Of a stretch of DNA of 54,837 nucleotides, positions 17,012 through 25,872 are shown piece by piece. Each line of letters starts with the position of its first letter. Position 1 is the stretch's first letter. Both the position numbers and the translations under genes were made by a program. The notes beneath the pieces were generated by a model. That model was not told the DNA's origin. It worked only from the letters and a program-made list of their open reading frames with translations, and did not search any database. The DNA lies in contig JAJDDP010000170.1 of assembly GCA_029260235.1 (NCBI GenBank), positions 1 to 54,837 on the forward strand, read 5' to 3'. The stretch is from Phycisphaerae bacterium (GTDB lineage: Bacteria; Planctomycetota; Phycisphaerae; UBA1845).

Positions 17012-17743
17012 TTAGCTACATAGCTCAAATTCCTGATCGTAGGTAATTCGCAGCCTCGGTCTCTGGTCGTAGTCGTCAATAAATTCGCTGGACCGGGCTC
17101 GCATTGGGGGATCGCTAGGGTCATCTGGAACGATGATGAGATTCAAATCTGCACCTCCAAATTGTCCGATGCTCATGAACGGCTGCACGAGGGGCGTGAC
17201 ATCGACCATCACGTCGCCGATGGCAGACGCTTCGATGATCCCAAGGGCCTCATCGAGGTCATAGGTTGGGTTGATCTGGTCAAGGGGGGTGAGATTTTCA
17301 AAGACGATTCCACGCGAACCGGCCTGACTTATATGAACTATCAAGGTTGCTTGCAGGTTGTTGGCGTCCTCTGTCTGAGTGAAGTCAATCAGGTCCTGAA
17401 TGAAAATCAATGCGAAGCGACCCTCTTGGCCACCCCATTGTAGATTGTCGTAGGAAGCGAAATCCTGCTCTGGATTGAGTGGGTCGATATAGGTGTCGTA
17501 GAATCCACGGTAGAAGTCACCTCGGTGGATGCCGCTAACGAGATTCAGAGGTGGCTGATCTTGACTTAATTCGATCCCCACATTCTGTGTGATAGTTCCG
17601 CACGAACCAACGTGATCCGACGCAGGCATTTCTGTTGGAGCCCCGCCTGAAGGCCCCGTCCGCGGCGGTTCATTTTGGCATCCGACGATGAGTCCTACCC
17701 CACTGAGTGACAATGTGACAGTCCGCTGGATTCGCCGCCTCAT
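17012..17743 (-). CDS. Lipoprotein with a jelly-roll (DNRLRE/CBM96-like) domain
   Basis: A 243-residue protein with a lipoprotein signal (LIVGCQN). The rest reads as one beta-sandwich: ATLIVHISQAGSRGIVF and DVMVDVTPLVQPF in the middle, and the closing motif SSEFIDDYDQRPRLRITYD. The combination of a V-x-V-T segment and a terminal RPRLxITY is typical of jelly-roll modules that follow secreted glycan-active proteins (disaggregatase-related/CBM96-like). It is therefore probably a surface sugar- or protein-binding protein. It converges on fusA, with about 110 bases and a hairpin between them. The assignment is by motif style only. Confidence 0.75.
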   Translation of the reverse strand: MRRRIQRTVTLSLSGVGLIVGCQNEPPRTGPSGGAPTEMPASDHVGSCGTITQNVGIELSQDQPPLNLVSGIHRGDFYRGFYDTYIDPLNPEQDFASYDNLQWGGQEGRFALIFIQDLIDFTQTEDANNLQATLIVHISQAGSRGIVFENLTPLDQINPTYDLDEALGIIEASAIGDVMVDVTPLVQPFMSIGQFGGADLNLIIVPDDPSDPPMRARSSEFIDDYDQRPRLRITYDQEFELCS

Positions 17744-18253
17744 GCTGGTTCACCGCTTTCTCGGTCAATGCTCGATCAGGGCCAAGACAACCATGCCCAC
17801 CGGCCGCTCGTCATCGGCGGCTCACGGTAACGATAAGGAGGCGGTGCGAGGGCCATCAAGTGATTACGCTGTTTTTTCTTGAGTGCGGCACAAGTATTTC
17901 GGCGCGCACAACGCAGCTGGGCAGCAAGCAACTCCCTGGCACATAAACGCAGAACCGCGGCGAATCCGGACAATTTGGGGGCGGGGGTTCTCAAGCAATC
18001 GCCTCTTTGATTAACTGCCTTTCAACAAAGGCTCTGCGAGAAGTTCACTTGGGCGAGGAGCGTGAACAATCCGATGCAGGCTGGCCTGATGTAATTCGGG
18101 TTGAGGTCTCAAGACAATAGAAACAGCGATTTGACAGACAAATGGGGCGGCTTTGAGCCTATTGAGACTGCGGCAGCGCAGAATTGTATTTCCGACGCTG
18201 GTTCTTACAATAGGGGGAATAGGCAGAACGAGGAGGCAGAGCGAAAGGGCACG
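17744..18253. other. Gene-free divergent intergenic region
   Basis: 510 bases separate the minus-strand lipoprotein gene from the plus-strand histidine kinase gene. Apart from the promoter candidate at 18184-18211 and a T6 run at 17872-17877 without a GC hairpin, I see nothing defined. The kinase frame stays open back to 18101, but that part has no coding character. Confidence 0.5.
18184..18211 (+). promoter_or_regulatory. Candidate promoter of the hybrid histidine kinase gene
   Basis: TTGTAT (18184-18189) and TACAAT (18206-18211) are spaced by 16 bases. A transcript starting near 18218 would begin after the upstream part of the open frame, which supports the ATG at 18254. Confidence 0.4.
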
Positions 18254-20911
18254 ATGATGGCTCACCAGCCGTCTGGATGGCAAAATAATCGCGATGATTG
18301 CGGTACGATTGGCTCGGCAGGTCCGCCGTCCGCCCGCCGATCCAGCCCCACCAAGATTGCCCTTTGCTTGGCGTTTCTTTCTCTAGTCGGAGCGGTCGTT
18401 CTCGTTTGGCAGGTCTATTCGTACGCCTATCAAGCCACCTCAGACTCCTACCTCGCTTCCTGCATGGGCCAAGCACATCGGCTGGCCAATGAGGTTGACC
18501 GCCGCCTCGATGAACCTGATGAGGCTGTTCTTGATTCAATTCGCACTTCCTGGCAGGCATCTGTTCACCCGGCAGATGAAATGCTCTGGGTCCTTGATTC
18601 AAGCGCAGTTTTGTTGCTGCATTCGGGCCAGCCTGACCGTGCTGGATTGAACGTTGGCGAAGTGGGCGTGCTGGGCTTCGATGGTCAACCCGCTCAGCCA
18701 TTGAGAAGTCTCATCCAATCGGGCACCGACGGCATAGGGCAGATCACAGTTGACTCGGGCGAAGAGCAGCTCGCTGCCTTCACAGCCGCTCCACGGCGAG
18801 GGTGGTGCGTTGGGGTCGGGCGGTCGAAACTGGCCTTGGCAAGTTCAGTGCACGCAGGCCTCAGGCCGTTCTTGATTGGGCTTGGAGTGGTGGGCGGCTT
18901 GCTCATGCCGTTGTCGCTCTTGCTGTTCTATCTCAACCATCGAACCGCGCAACGCAGGCTGGGCGACGCGGTCGATGCCCTTCGGGAAAGTCGAGACAAG
19001 TTCCAGAATGCGATCAAGGATTCCCCGGTCATGGTGAGCCATCAGGACGCCGACCTGCGTTACACATGGTTCTGCAATCCGCCGGCCGACCTGTCCTACG
19101 AGTCGTTCATGGGCAAGTGCTCACAAGAGGTGTTCGATGATCCCGAAGAAGCCCGCTTGTTTGATGCCCTCAATCAGGGCGTGCTCGACACGGGGATCCC
19201 CGCTCACCAAGAGATCAAGGTACATCTCGATGGGCGAGAATTGTGCTTCGATGTTGCCATCGAACCTCGGCTCGATCGAGAGGATCGGGTAATCGGCATC
19301 ACCTCGGTATTGGCTGACGTTACCGAGAGTGCTCAGGTCAGGGCTGCCCTCTACACATCCGAGCGACGGCACAGCCAACTCGTCGATGCGATGCCTGGGG
19401 TGGTTTTTCAAGTACGTCGCAGCAGCGCCGGCGCTTATCGGCTCGTGGATGTAAGCCAAGCATGTATCGATCTCTGCGGCCTGGCGCCGGAGCAGCTAAA
19501 GGCGGACCTGCCGGCAGTGATGAGTATGATCCATCCAGAGGGTCTTCTGCGCCTCAATGAAGCAGCAAGCGAATCCCTCAAAACCGCCGAGCCTGTTATC
19601 CTCGAACTTCAAATCACCGACGCCCTCGACACCGAGAGATGGCTTTGTGCTCAGGTGCAAGCTCAGCCAACCCAAGATGGCGGCGTCATCTGGACGGGAT
19701 TCGTCACCGACATCAGCGAACAGAAGAGGGCTGATGCCCGGCGTGACGATCGTGGCGCGCAACTGCTTCGTGATCAAAAATTAGAAGCAGTGGCCACATT
19801 GTCAGCCGGCATCGCCCACGATTTGAACAATGCCTTGACCACCATCCTGGGGTACGCAGGAATCGCTCGGTCGCACATTCCCAAGAACCACCAAGCAATC
19901 TCCGCTTTTGATGGCATCGCCGAAGGTGTCCGCCAAGCGAACCGAATTACGCGCACACTCTCGATGTTTGGCAAAGAAGCGCACGCCGAGAGAAGCAAAG
20001 TCAACAGCAAGAAAACCATCCTAGAAATGCTGGAACTCCTTCAACGGTTGCTGCCTTCCTCGCTGGAGTTCAACTTCGATGTAGAGCAACTTAACGGCTG
20101 CTGGATCGATGCCGATGCCGTCCAAATTCAGCAGGCATTGATGAACTTGGCAATGAATGCCAACGAAGCGATGCCGTCAGGAGGGACGCTGCAAGTTTCT
20201 GGGCGCCACCTCACCGATGAAGTTGCGAACCGTTGGCAGGGGATCGACGCAGCAGCGTTTGGCCTCCTCGAACTGACAGTCGAGGACAACGGGGCGGGCA
20301 TGAGTGATCAAACCAAACATCACATGTTTGAACCGTTCTTTAGCACCAAGCAGGGCACGAAGCATGTGGGGCTGGGACTTTCGGCTGTCCATGGTATCGT
20401 CCAAGGTCATGGTGGTTGTATCGAGGTCGAGTCCGACTTGCACCAGGGCACGCGGGTGACCATCGCCCTGCCGTGCTGTGGGCCCGCAGAATCAAAACGA
20501 CCCACCAAGGGAATCCTTGCGGAATGCAATCTTGGCAGTGGGCGATGCATTTTGTTGGCTGAGGACAACGAGCTGATCAATCAAGTGATTGCCTCGGCGC
20601 TCTGCTCTGTCGGCTATCGCCTCCTCCGGGCATTTGACGGGGATCAGGCGATGGCTTTGTTTGCCGAGCACGGCGATTTTATCGATCTGGCAGTCTTGGA
20701 TCTTGATCTGCCAAAGATCACGGGAAGTGCTTGCCTCGATGAGATGCGGTTAACTCGCCCCGCTTTGCCAGCCGTGATCATCTCGGGCGGGATTGACCAA
20801 GATTCTTCGGTTGCGTGCCTCGAAAACACCGTTCTCCTGCAGAAGCCTTTTGGGGTGGCTGGTCTTCTTAAGGTCATCGGCGAAGCGCTACCAAGGTCGG
20901 TCAGTAGCTAA
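18254..20911 (+). CDS. Hybrid sensor histidine kinase with receiver domain
   Basis: The start is the first of two ATGs (18254, 18257) just after AAAGGG and downstream of a promoter candidate, giving 885 residues. Order: transmembrane helix 1 (about 35-60); an extracytoplasmic sensor of about 145 residues (dCache-like: GWCVGVGRSKLALASS near its end); helix 2 (about 206-229); two PAS domains (about 250-360 and 370-490); HisKA with the phospho-His in SAGIAHDLNNALTT (about 521); HATPase (NEAMPSGG, DNGAGM, GLGLSAVHGIV); and a C-terminal receiver (LLAEDNELIN, AVLDLDLPKITG with Asp near 815, final Lys in LQKPFG). It should sense an outside or membrane signal and pass phosphate within itself. No output regulator is adjacent, so the partner is elsewhere. 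Confidence 0.93.
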   Translation: MMAHQPSGWQNNRDDCGTIGSAGPPSARRSSPTKIALCLAFLSLVGAVVLVWQVYSYAYQATSDSYLASCMGQAHRLANEVDRRLDEPDEAVLDSIRTSWQASVHPADEMLWVLDSSAVLLLHSGQPDRAGLNVGEVGVLGFDGQPAQPLRSLIQSGTDGIGQITVDSGEEQLAAFTAAPRRGWCVGVGRSKLALASSVHAGLRPFLIGLGVVGGLLMPLSLLLFYLNHRTAQRRLGDAVDALRESRDKFQNAIKDSPVMVSHQDADLRYTWFCNPPADLSYESFMGKCSQEVFDDPEEARLFDALNQGVLDTGIPAHQEIKVHLDGRELCFDVAIEPRLDREDRVIGITSVLADVTESAQVRAALYTSERRHSQLVDAMPGVVFQVRRSSAGAYRLVDVSQACIDLCGLAPEQLKADLPAVMSMIHPEGLLRLNEAASESLKTAEPVILELQITDALDTERWLCAQVQAQPTQDGGVIWTGFVTDISEQKRADARRDDRGAQLLRDQKLEAVATLSAGIAHDLNNALTTILGYAGIARSHIPKNHQAISAFDGIAEGVRQANRITRTLSMFGKEAHAERSKVNSKKTILEMLELLQRLLPSSLEFNFDVEQLNGCWIDADAVQIQQALMNLAMNANEAMPSGGTLQVSGRHLTDEVANRWQGIDAAAFGLLELTVEDNGAGMSDQTKHHMFEPFFSTKQGTKHVGLGLSAVHGIVQGHGGCIEVESDLHQGTRVTIALPCCGPAESKRPTKGILAECNLGSGRCILLAEDNELINQVIASALCSVGYRLLRAFDGDQAMALFAEHGDFIDLAVLDLDLPKITGSACLDEMRLTRPALPAVIISGGIDQDSSVACLENTVLLQKPFGVAGLLKVIGEALPRSVSS

Positions 20912-21029
20912 ACCCATCATGCTTGAAAAGGGATAGTTGCAGCCAGCCTGCCCTGTACATTCTTTGCAGCCCACTGTTGCTTAACGCCAAGACTTGACCG
21001 CGACCCCATCGCCCAGGGACAATTCCGCC

Positions 21030-22244
21030 GTGGCCGACGGACATGATCATCAATCAGAACTCCTGGGTGCGATCATTCGCAGCGGGCATCCCGACTTCCT
21101 CGACTTGCCTTGGGGCAAGCCATTCGATCAGTGGTCGGCCAATACCGACCGGGTGGAAGACTTGCCCAAGGGCCCGGGGCGACATCCGGTGCTCTTTGTC
21201 AACTACGGTGGCTGCGTCTACGCCCTCAAAGAGCTGCCTCATGGGCTGGCTGAGAAGGAGTTCAATCTTCTTCGCCAGTTGGAAGAAGGTCGATTGCCCG
21301 CGGTGATGCCGGTTGGCCATGCCGGCGTGCGGTCTCCCCATGGCAAAGTTAGCGTCTTGATCACCCAGTATCTTGAGCGTTCATGGCCCTGCCATGTGCT
21401 CCTAGAGCGTGACGACCAGAATTGCGAACGTGCCCATCTGCTGGATGCTCTGGCGTGTCTGCTGGTGCAATTGCACTTGGGCGGCGTATTCTGGGGCGAT
21501 TGCTCGCTAAACAATACGCTCTACCGCCGGGACGCAGGCTGCCTCAATGCCTACTTGGTCGATGCCGAAACGGCAGCGCTGTTTGCTCCGATGGCTAAGG
21601 GTTCGCGCAATCAAGACTTGGAAGTCATGGAAGAAAACGTCCGCGGCGTCCGTCTGGATTTGGGGGTGGGCGAGTCGTCAAAGGACGAGAAGAATCTTCT
21701 CGAAGTTGGCCCGTATATTCGCAAGCAGTACGAAGCCCTCTGGGTCCAAGTGACGCAGGAAGAGCTTGTTCTTGTAGGCGAACGATACCGAATTCAGGAT
21801 CGGGTTCGGGCGCTAAACGACCTCGGTTTTTCTGTCAAGCAGATCGAACTCATTCCGACAGGGAACGGTGAGCATGTGCGTCTGCGGGCGTTCGTCACTG
21901 ATCGCCGTTATCACCATGATCTGCTTCGCTCGCTGACCGGATTGGAGATCGAAGAGATGCAGGCCCGCACCATGCTGAATGAAATTCATGAGCTGCGTGC
22001 AGCCATGGCGGCTGAGCAGCGACAGGATACACCTGTCGCTGCGGCTGCCCATGCCTGGCTTGAGGATCGGTATCTACCCGCCACCAGGCTGTTGACCGAA
22101 GTTCACCCTGACCCGCTTGCCCCGGCTGAGATGTACTGTCAACTCTTGGAACACAAGTGGTATCTATCCGAAGCCGCCCAGCACGACGTTGGCCACGCCG
22201 CTGCCTTGGGAGACCTAGCCGAGCACTGGGTCGATCAGGAATAG
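21030..22244 (+). CDS. DUF4032 protein, kinase-like fold
   Basis: The start is GTG at 21030, with AGGGA 10 bases upstream, giving 404 residues; a TTG at 20994 is possible but has no ribosome site. The central part resembles small sugar/lipopolysaccharide kinases: CVYALKELP with the ATP-site Lys, the catalytic-loop-like GVFWGDCSLNNTLYR and AYLVDAETA in place of the DFG. The C-terminal half is the helical DUF4032 extension. The family is of unknown function and common in Actinobacteria and some planctomycetes. It may phosphorylate an intracellular sugar or act as a pseudokinase. It is convergent with hppD, with only 27 bases between. Confidence 0.85.
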   Translation: MADGHDHQSELLGAIIRSGHPDFLDLPWGKPFDQWSANTDRVEDLPKGPGRHPVLFVNYGGCVYALKELPHGLAEKEFNLLRQLEEGRLPAVMPVGHAGVRSPHGKVSVLITQYLERSWPCHVLLERDDQNCERAHLLDALACLLVQLHLGGVFWGDCSLNNTLYRRDAGCLNAYLVDAETAALFAPMAKGSRNQDLEVMEENVRGVRLDLGVGESSKDEKNLLEVGPYIRKQYEALWVQVTQEELVLVGERYRIQDRVRALNDLGFSVKQIELIPTGNGEHVRLRAFVTDRRYHHDLLRSLTGLEIEEMQARTMLNEIHELRAAMAAEQRQDTPVAAAAHAWLEDRYLPATRLLTEVHPDPLAPAEMYCQLLEHKWYLSEAAQHDVGHAAALGDLAEHWVDQE

Positions 22245-22271
22245 ATGGATAGCAGGCTTGGACGTCCCGAA

Positions 22272-23363
22272 CTACAGATTCCCGCGCTTAGCCTGTTCCT
22301 GCTCCAGAGAGACGAACAGGGCTTTGAAGTTGCCGACACCGAATCCACGCGAGCCGTGCCGCTCGATGACCTCGAAGAACAGGGTTGGGCGATCTTGCAT
22401 GGGGGCGGTGAACACCTGCAACAGGTAGCCGTCTTCATCGCGATCCACCAAGATACCCAGCTCTTGCAGTTCGTTGACGTCTTCGTCGATAGGACCCACT
22501 CGATCCTTCAAGTCTTCGTAGTAGGTATCTGGCACGCGAAGAAAATCGATATCTCGATTGCGTAGGGCGCGGACCGTACCGCAAATATCACCGGTGCTCA
22601 TAGCGATGTGTTGGACACCGGCACCGTTGTACCAATCGAGGTATTCTTCGATCTGGGATTTTTTCTTGCCCTCGGCCGGCTCGTTGATGGGCAGCTTGAT
22701 CTTGCCGCTGCCGTTTTCCATCACCTTGCTCATCAGGGCGGAGTATTCGGTGCTTATGTCATCTTCGGTGAAGTGGGTCAGTTGATTGAAGCCCATGACC
22801 TGCTGAAACCAACCCGCCCAGTAATTCATTTCGCCGAGGTAGACGTTGGTAACGATGTGGTCGATGGCGGCCAGCCCTACGTCCTCGGGGGAGTTGGATG
22901 TAATTGGCTCATATCCCGGAGCGAATCGGCCTCGATAATGTTGGCGCTCGATTAGCTTAATGACCGTGTCGCCTGCGTAGCGGAGTAGGCCGCTCTTGAT
23001 CACGCCGTCGCCATCCTCATACGCCTCAACCGATTGAACGATGGTGGCTCCGCGGGTCTTGGCCTCGCGAATGGCCACCTCTGCATCGGATACTTCAAAG
23101 GCCATGACCTTGACGCCGTCGCCGTGTAGGCCGCAGTGCCGGCTGATTTCGTGGTCGGGAACCAAGGCGCTGGTGAGTACGAAGCGCACTTTGCCCTGCT
23201 GCATGACATAGCTAGCCCGATCGCGGCAGCCGGTTTCCAGACCCATCTTAGCTACGGGCGTAAACCCGAAAACCTTGTCATAGAAGTGGGCGGCCTGTTT
23301 GGCGTTACCCACATAGAACTCGACGTGGTCAAATGCGCGGATGGGTAGGAAGTCTTTTGACAC
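22272..23363 (-). CDS. hppD: 4-hydroxyphenylpyruvate dioxygenase
   Basis: Converts 4-hydroxyphenylpyruvate to homogentisate, the second step of tyrosine catabolism. At 363 residues it has the normal length and two vicinal-oxygen-chelate halves. The three Fe(II) ligands are visible in the C-terminal half: His in AAIDHIVTNV, His in GVQHIAMST, and Glu in LFFEVIERHGSRGFGVGNFKALF, the last also being the conserved C-terminal lid. GTG at 23363 has GGAG 8 bases upstream. Homogentisate dioxygenase and the rest of the tyrosine pathway are not in the window, so the enzyme may serve tyrosine breakdown or tocopherol/plastoquinone-like synthesis. Confidence 0.97.
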   Translation of the reverse strand: MSKDFLPIRAFDHVEFYVGNAKQAAHFYDKVFGFTPVAKMGLETGCRDRASYVMQQGKVRFVLTSALVPDHEISRHCGLHGDGVKVMAFEVSDAEVAIREAKTRGATIVQSVEAYEDGDGVIKSGLLRYAGDTVIKLIERQHYRGRFAPGYEPITSNSPEDVGLAAIDHIVTNVYLGEMNYWAGWFQQVMGFNQLTHFTEDDISTEYSALMSKVMENGSGKIKLPINEPAEGKKKSQIEEYLDWYNGAGVQHIAMSTGDICGTVRALRNRDIDFLRVPDTYYEDLKDRVGPIDEDVNELQELGILVDRDEDGYLLQVFTAPMQDRPTLFFEVIERHGSRGFGVGNFKALFVSLEQEQAKRGNL

Positions 23364-23582
23364 GGTTCTGCTCCTAGTCTCTAGCGTTGCCCGGTATGCG
23401 GCACACGCGATGGTACCACCGGTGGGAGGTTGATTCCAGAGTCAGCCCGACGCCCGGCGGACACGCGGTGGCAGATTTTCCTTGTGCCGCCCAATGCCTG
23501 CCACTACGGTACGGGCTGATCGGCGTTTGGGCGTACCCATAGGGCAGGATCGCTCTTCGGGCATTTCAGAGAGGGTAGCGCG

Positions 23583-25019
23583 ATGCGTATTAGGCTGCAT
23601 AACTTGATCTTTGTGGGCATGGTCGTTGGCCTGCTTGGCGGGTTGGGGTTATGGAGTCTGCGCGATGCAGCCGAAGGTTCTGCCGCTGCTTCGTTCCATG
23701 GGTACACGCTATGGTGGCTCGACCTGCTAGGGCCGACCGTCTTCATGGGGGCCTTGAAGATGATCATCGCCCCGCTCATCCTGGCCAGCATCGTCGCCGG
23801 GGTCACCAGCCTGCCCAACATGAAGGAACTCGGAGCTATTGGCTGGAAGACCATGGCGTACTACGTCTGCAGCACGACCATCGCCGTGGCCATCGGACTG
23901 GTGTTCGTCCTCACCGTGCAACCAGGGAAGAAGTCGGCCGCACAGGGCGTACGCCAAAAACGCGCGGCTGAACTGGCGGAGTACAGACAGGCATTTGAAG
24001 AGGCGACCGGAGAATCTGCTCACGACGAGCAAGGCCAATCCACAGGCAAGTACTTGAGCTACTTGCTTGAGGCAGAAGGCGAAGCTCAATCATCAGGCCA
24101 CGGTGGTGAGCGATTCGCCACAATCTCTGGAGCCGGCGAAAGATCCCCGGGAGACATCTTCAAGGATGACATCGTCAGCCCCCTGCTGACCAATCCATTC
24201 AACGCCCTTTCCGCATCGCCGCCCAACTCGCTGGGCATCATCTTTTTTTCGTTGCTCATGGGTCTTGCCTGCATCGTCGTAGGCGACCAAGCCAAACCGG
24301 TCATCGGTTTCTTTGGAGGACTCAATGCCGTCATCATGCAAGTGACCCATTGGCTGATGTCCATCGCTCCATTTGCCATCGCCTGCATCATGGCTAGCCT
24401 GATCGCTCGCAATGGACCCGAGATTTTTGAAACCCTCGGATGGTACTGCGCCACCGTGATCGGAGCGATTCTGGTCCACATGGCTGTCTTGGTCACCATT
24501 TCAGCCGTGGTCGGTGGCGTCGGACCTTGGCGTCTCTTCCGAGGGTTGCGCGAGGCATACATGATCGCGTTCACCACCCGATCTAGTGCAGCCACCCTGC
24601 CGGTGACCATCGCTAACGTCACAGAGAAGCTGGATGTCTCGCCGAAAGTTGCCAACTTCTCCTTGCCCCTCGGGGCTACCATGAACATGGACGGGACAGC
24701 CCTCTACGAAGGCGTTGCCATTATTTTCCTGATTCAGATCTACGGCGGCTTGGATGACGTTTCCATCACCATGACCGCCATGACCACCTTCTTGATCTTC
24801 ATGACTGCGGTGCTCGCGTCGGTTGGAGCGGCGGCGGTCCCCGACGCGGGACTGGTGACCATGGTCCTGGTGGCTAGCGCGGTGCATTTGCCGATCTACT
24901 ACATCCCCATCATCTTTGCGGTGGATGCGTTCCTGGATATGTTTAGAACCTCGACCAACGTCCTGGGCGACAGCGTAGGGGCCATCGTGGTGAACAGGCT
25001 CGAACGATCAAGATTGTGA
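23583..25019 (+). CDS. Dicarboxylate/amino acid:cation symporter (DAACS family)
   Basis: A 478-residue inner-membrane transporter of the GltP/DctA/EAAT type. The substrate and cation site motifs are present: TTRSSAATLP, the tip of the first hairpin, and NMDGTALYEGV, with the Na-binding Asn-Met-Asp. About 70 hydrophilic residues (about 113-185, starting PGKKSAAQG and ending in SGAGERSPGDIFKDD) separate the third and fourth helices, longer than in GltPh. Glutamate, aspartate or a C4-dicarboxylate is the likely substrate, with Na+ or H+. GAGAGGG lies 7 bases before the ATG. Confidence 0.95.
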   Translation: MRIRLHNLIFVGMVVGLLGGLGLWSLRDAAEGSAAASFHGYTLWWLDLLGPTVFMGALKMIIAPLILASIVAGVTSLPNMKELGAIGWKTMAYYVCSTTIAVAIGLVFVLTVQPGKKSAAQGVRQKRAAELAEYRQAFEEATGESAHDEQGQSTGKYLSYLLEAEGEAQSSGHGGERFATISGAGERSPGDIFKDDIVSPLLTNPFNALSASPPNSLGIIFFSLLMGLACIVVGDQAKPVIGFFGGLNAVIMQVTHWLMSIAPFAIACIMASLIARNGPEIFETLGWYCATVIGAILVHMAVLVTISAVVGGVGPWRLFRGLREAYMIAFTTRSSAATLPVTIANVTEKLDVSPKVANFSLPLGATMNMDGTALYEGVAIIFLIQIYGGLDDVSITMTAMTTFLIFMTAVLASVGAAAVPDAGLVTMVLVASAVHLPIYYIPIIFAVDAFLDMFRTSTNVLGDSVGAIVVNRLERSRL

Positions 25020-25074
25020 CCACACAGCCTTCGGCCGCAATCAAGCCAAATGAACTCGAGCTTCACAGCACAAA

Positions 25075-25197
25075 GGCGATGAACCACGGAGGCCACGGCG
25101 AACTGCCAGGCGCCGAAGCTTGCTGCCTCTTGCCTTGCCGGCCTTAGTGACCTTGGTCTCTTCGTGGTTGGCAGTCTTGGTCTTTCGAGGTGTTTTA
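25075..25197. repeat. Degenerate AACCACGGAGG-type intergenic repeat
   Basis: The motif AACCACGGAGGCCACGGCG (25082-25100) faces TGACCTTGGTCTCTTCGTGG (25149-25168) in inverted orientation. Both read as the AACCACGAAGACACGAAGG type of repeat seen between genes in many environmental bacterial genomes. A related stretch lies at 46841-46885. Confidence 0.35.
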
Positions 25198-25227
25198 AAA
25201 TCTAGGCGATGTCAATCACACAAAGCC

Positions 25228-25644
25228 CTACCGCTTCACGCGGATGTCTTTGTTGTCTGCTTCAGTCTTGTCGATCATCGAGTAGCTGTCCTCTTGGCGC
25301 TTGTGATTGACCTTGAGCTTCTGCATGTAGAGATTGTGAATGTCGTCGACGTTAAGCCCCACGCACTGGGCCATGCTGACCCAAAAGAAGAGCAGGTCAA
25401 TCACCTCGACGCGGGCGTTCTGTAAATCGTGGATGGTGAATCGCTTGCCTTCCTTGGCTTCGCTGCACCAGTGCTTCCAGAACGTGCAGTCGCGCAGCTC
25501 TTCCAGTTCGTTGCTGGCTGCGGCGATGTAGTCGTTAAGCCACTCGCCCGCTTTCTGGGGATCGAAGTTTTCGTGCAGCGACTCGGTGTCTCGGCCAATG
25601 CGCTTGTTCAGTTCCGCCTGATGTTCAAAAATCTCGTTTAGCAC
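25228..25644 (-). CDS. Dimeric all-alpha dUTPase / MazG-like nucleotide pyrophosphohydrolase
   Basis: The GTG at 25644 has GAGG 8 bases upstream. The 138-residue protein has the all-alpha NTP pyrophosphohydrolase core: ELNKRIG near the N-terminus, NELEELRDCTFWKHW with the first pair of acidic metal ligands, and ARVEVIDLLFFWVSMAQ with the second (E-x2-D), followed by a basic helix. The TFWKHW and VDLLFFW combination points to the dimeric dUTPase branch (as in trypanosomatids and Campylobacter), which hydrolyses dUTP and dUDP to keep uracil out of DNA, rather than to MazG proper. It lies alone between genes of the other orientation. Confidence 0.85.
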   Translation of the reverse strand: MLNEIFEHQAELNKRIGRDTESLHENFDPQKAGEWLNDYIAAASNELEELRDCTFWKHWCSEAKEGKRFTIHDLQNARVEVIDLLFFWVSMAQCVGLNVDDIHNLYMQKLKVNHKRQEDSYSMIDKTEADNKDIRVKR

Positions 25645-25808
25645 GCTCGAATCCTCATCGCCTGCGGTCCGCTATTCATCAAGAGTCCAGCCCAGATTGC
25701 AGAGTGTGGCATATTATGCCCCCAATTCCAAGATCCGCGTGGAACGGCCCGCCGGCAGCCCCGCCCCAGCCCGCAGCGGAAGGGTGGGGGACGACAGCAA
25801 AAAGCGTT

Positions 25809-25860
25809 ATCCTATGCCCATGCCGAACCATGCTACGGTGGTTCGCATTGGCATAAGGAT
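25809..25860 (+). promoter_or_regulatory. Long imperfect hairpin covering the rpe ribosome site
   Basis: Left arm 25809-25830 and right arm 25839-25860 pair almost fully (one bulge on each arm, one mismatch) around an 8-base loop, TGCTACGG. The right arm contains AAGGA (25855-25859), the only candidate Shine-Dalgarno before the rpe ATG at 25873, so the fold would hide it. Confidence 0.5.
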
Positions 25861-25872
25861 GAACCTGACCCG

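Noticed and set aside
17860..17885. T6 run as a terminator
   Set aside because: No GC-rich stem precedes it on the plus strand, and it lies in a divergent gene-free region.
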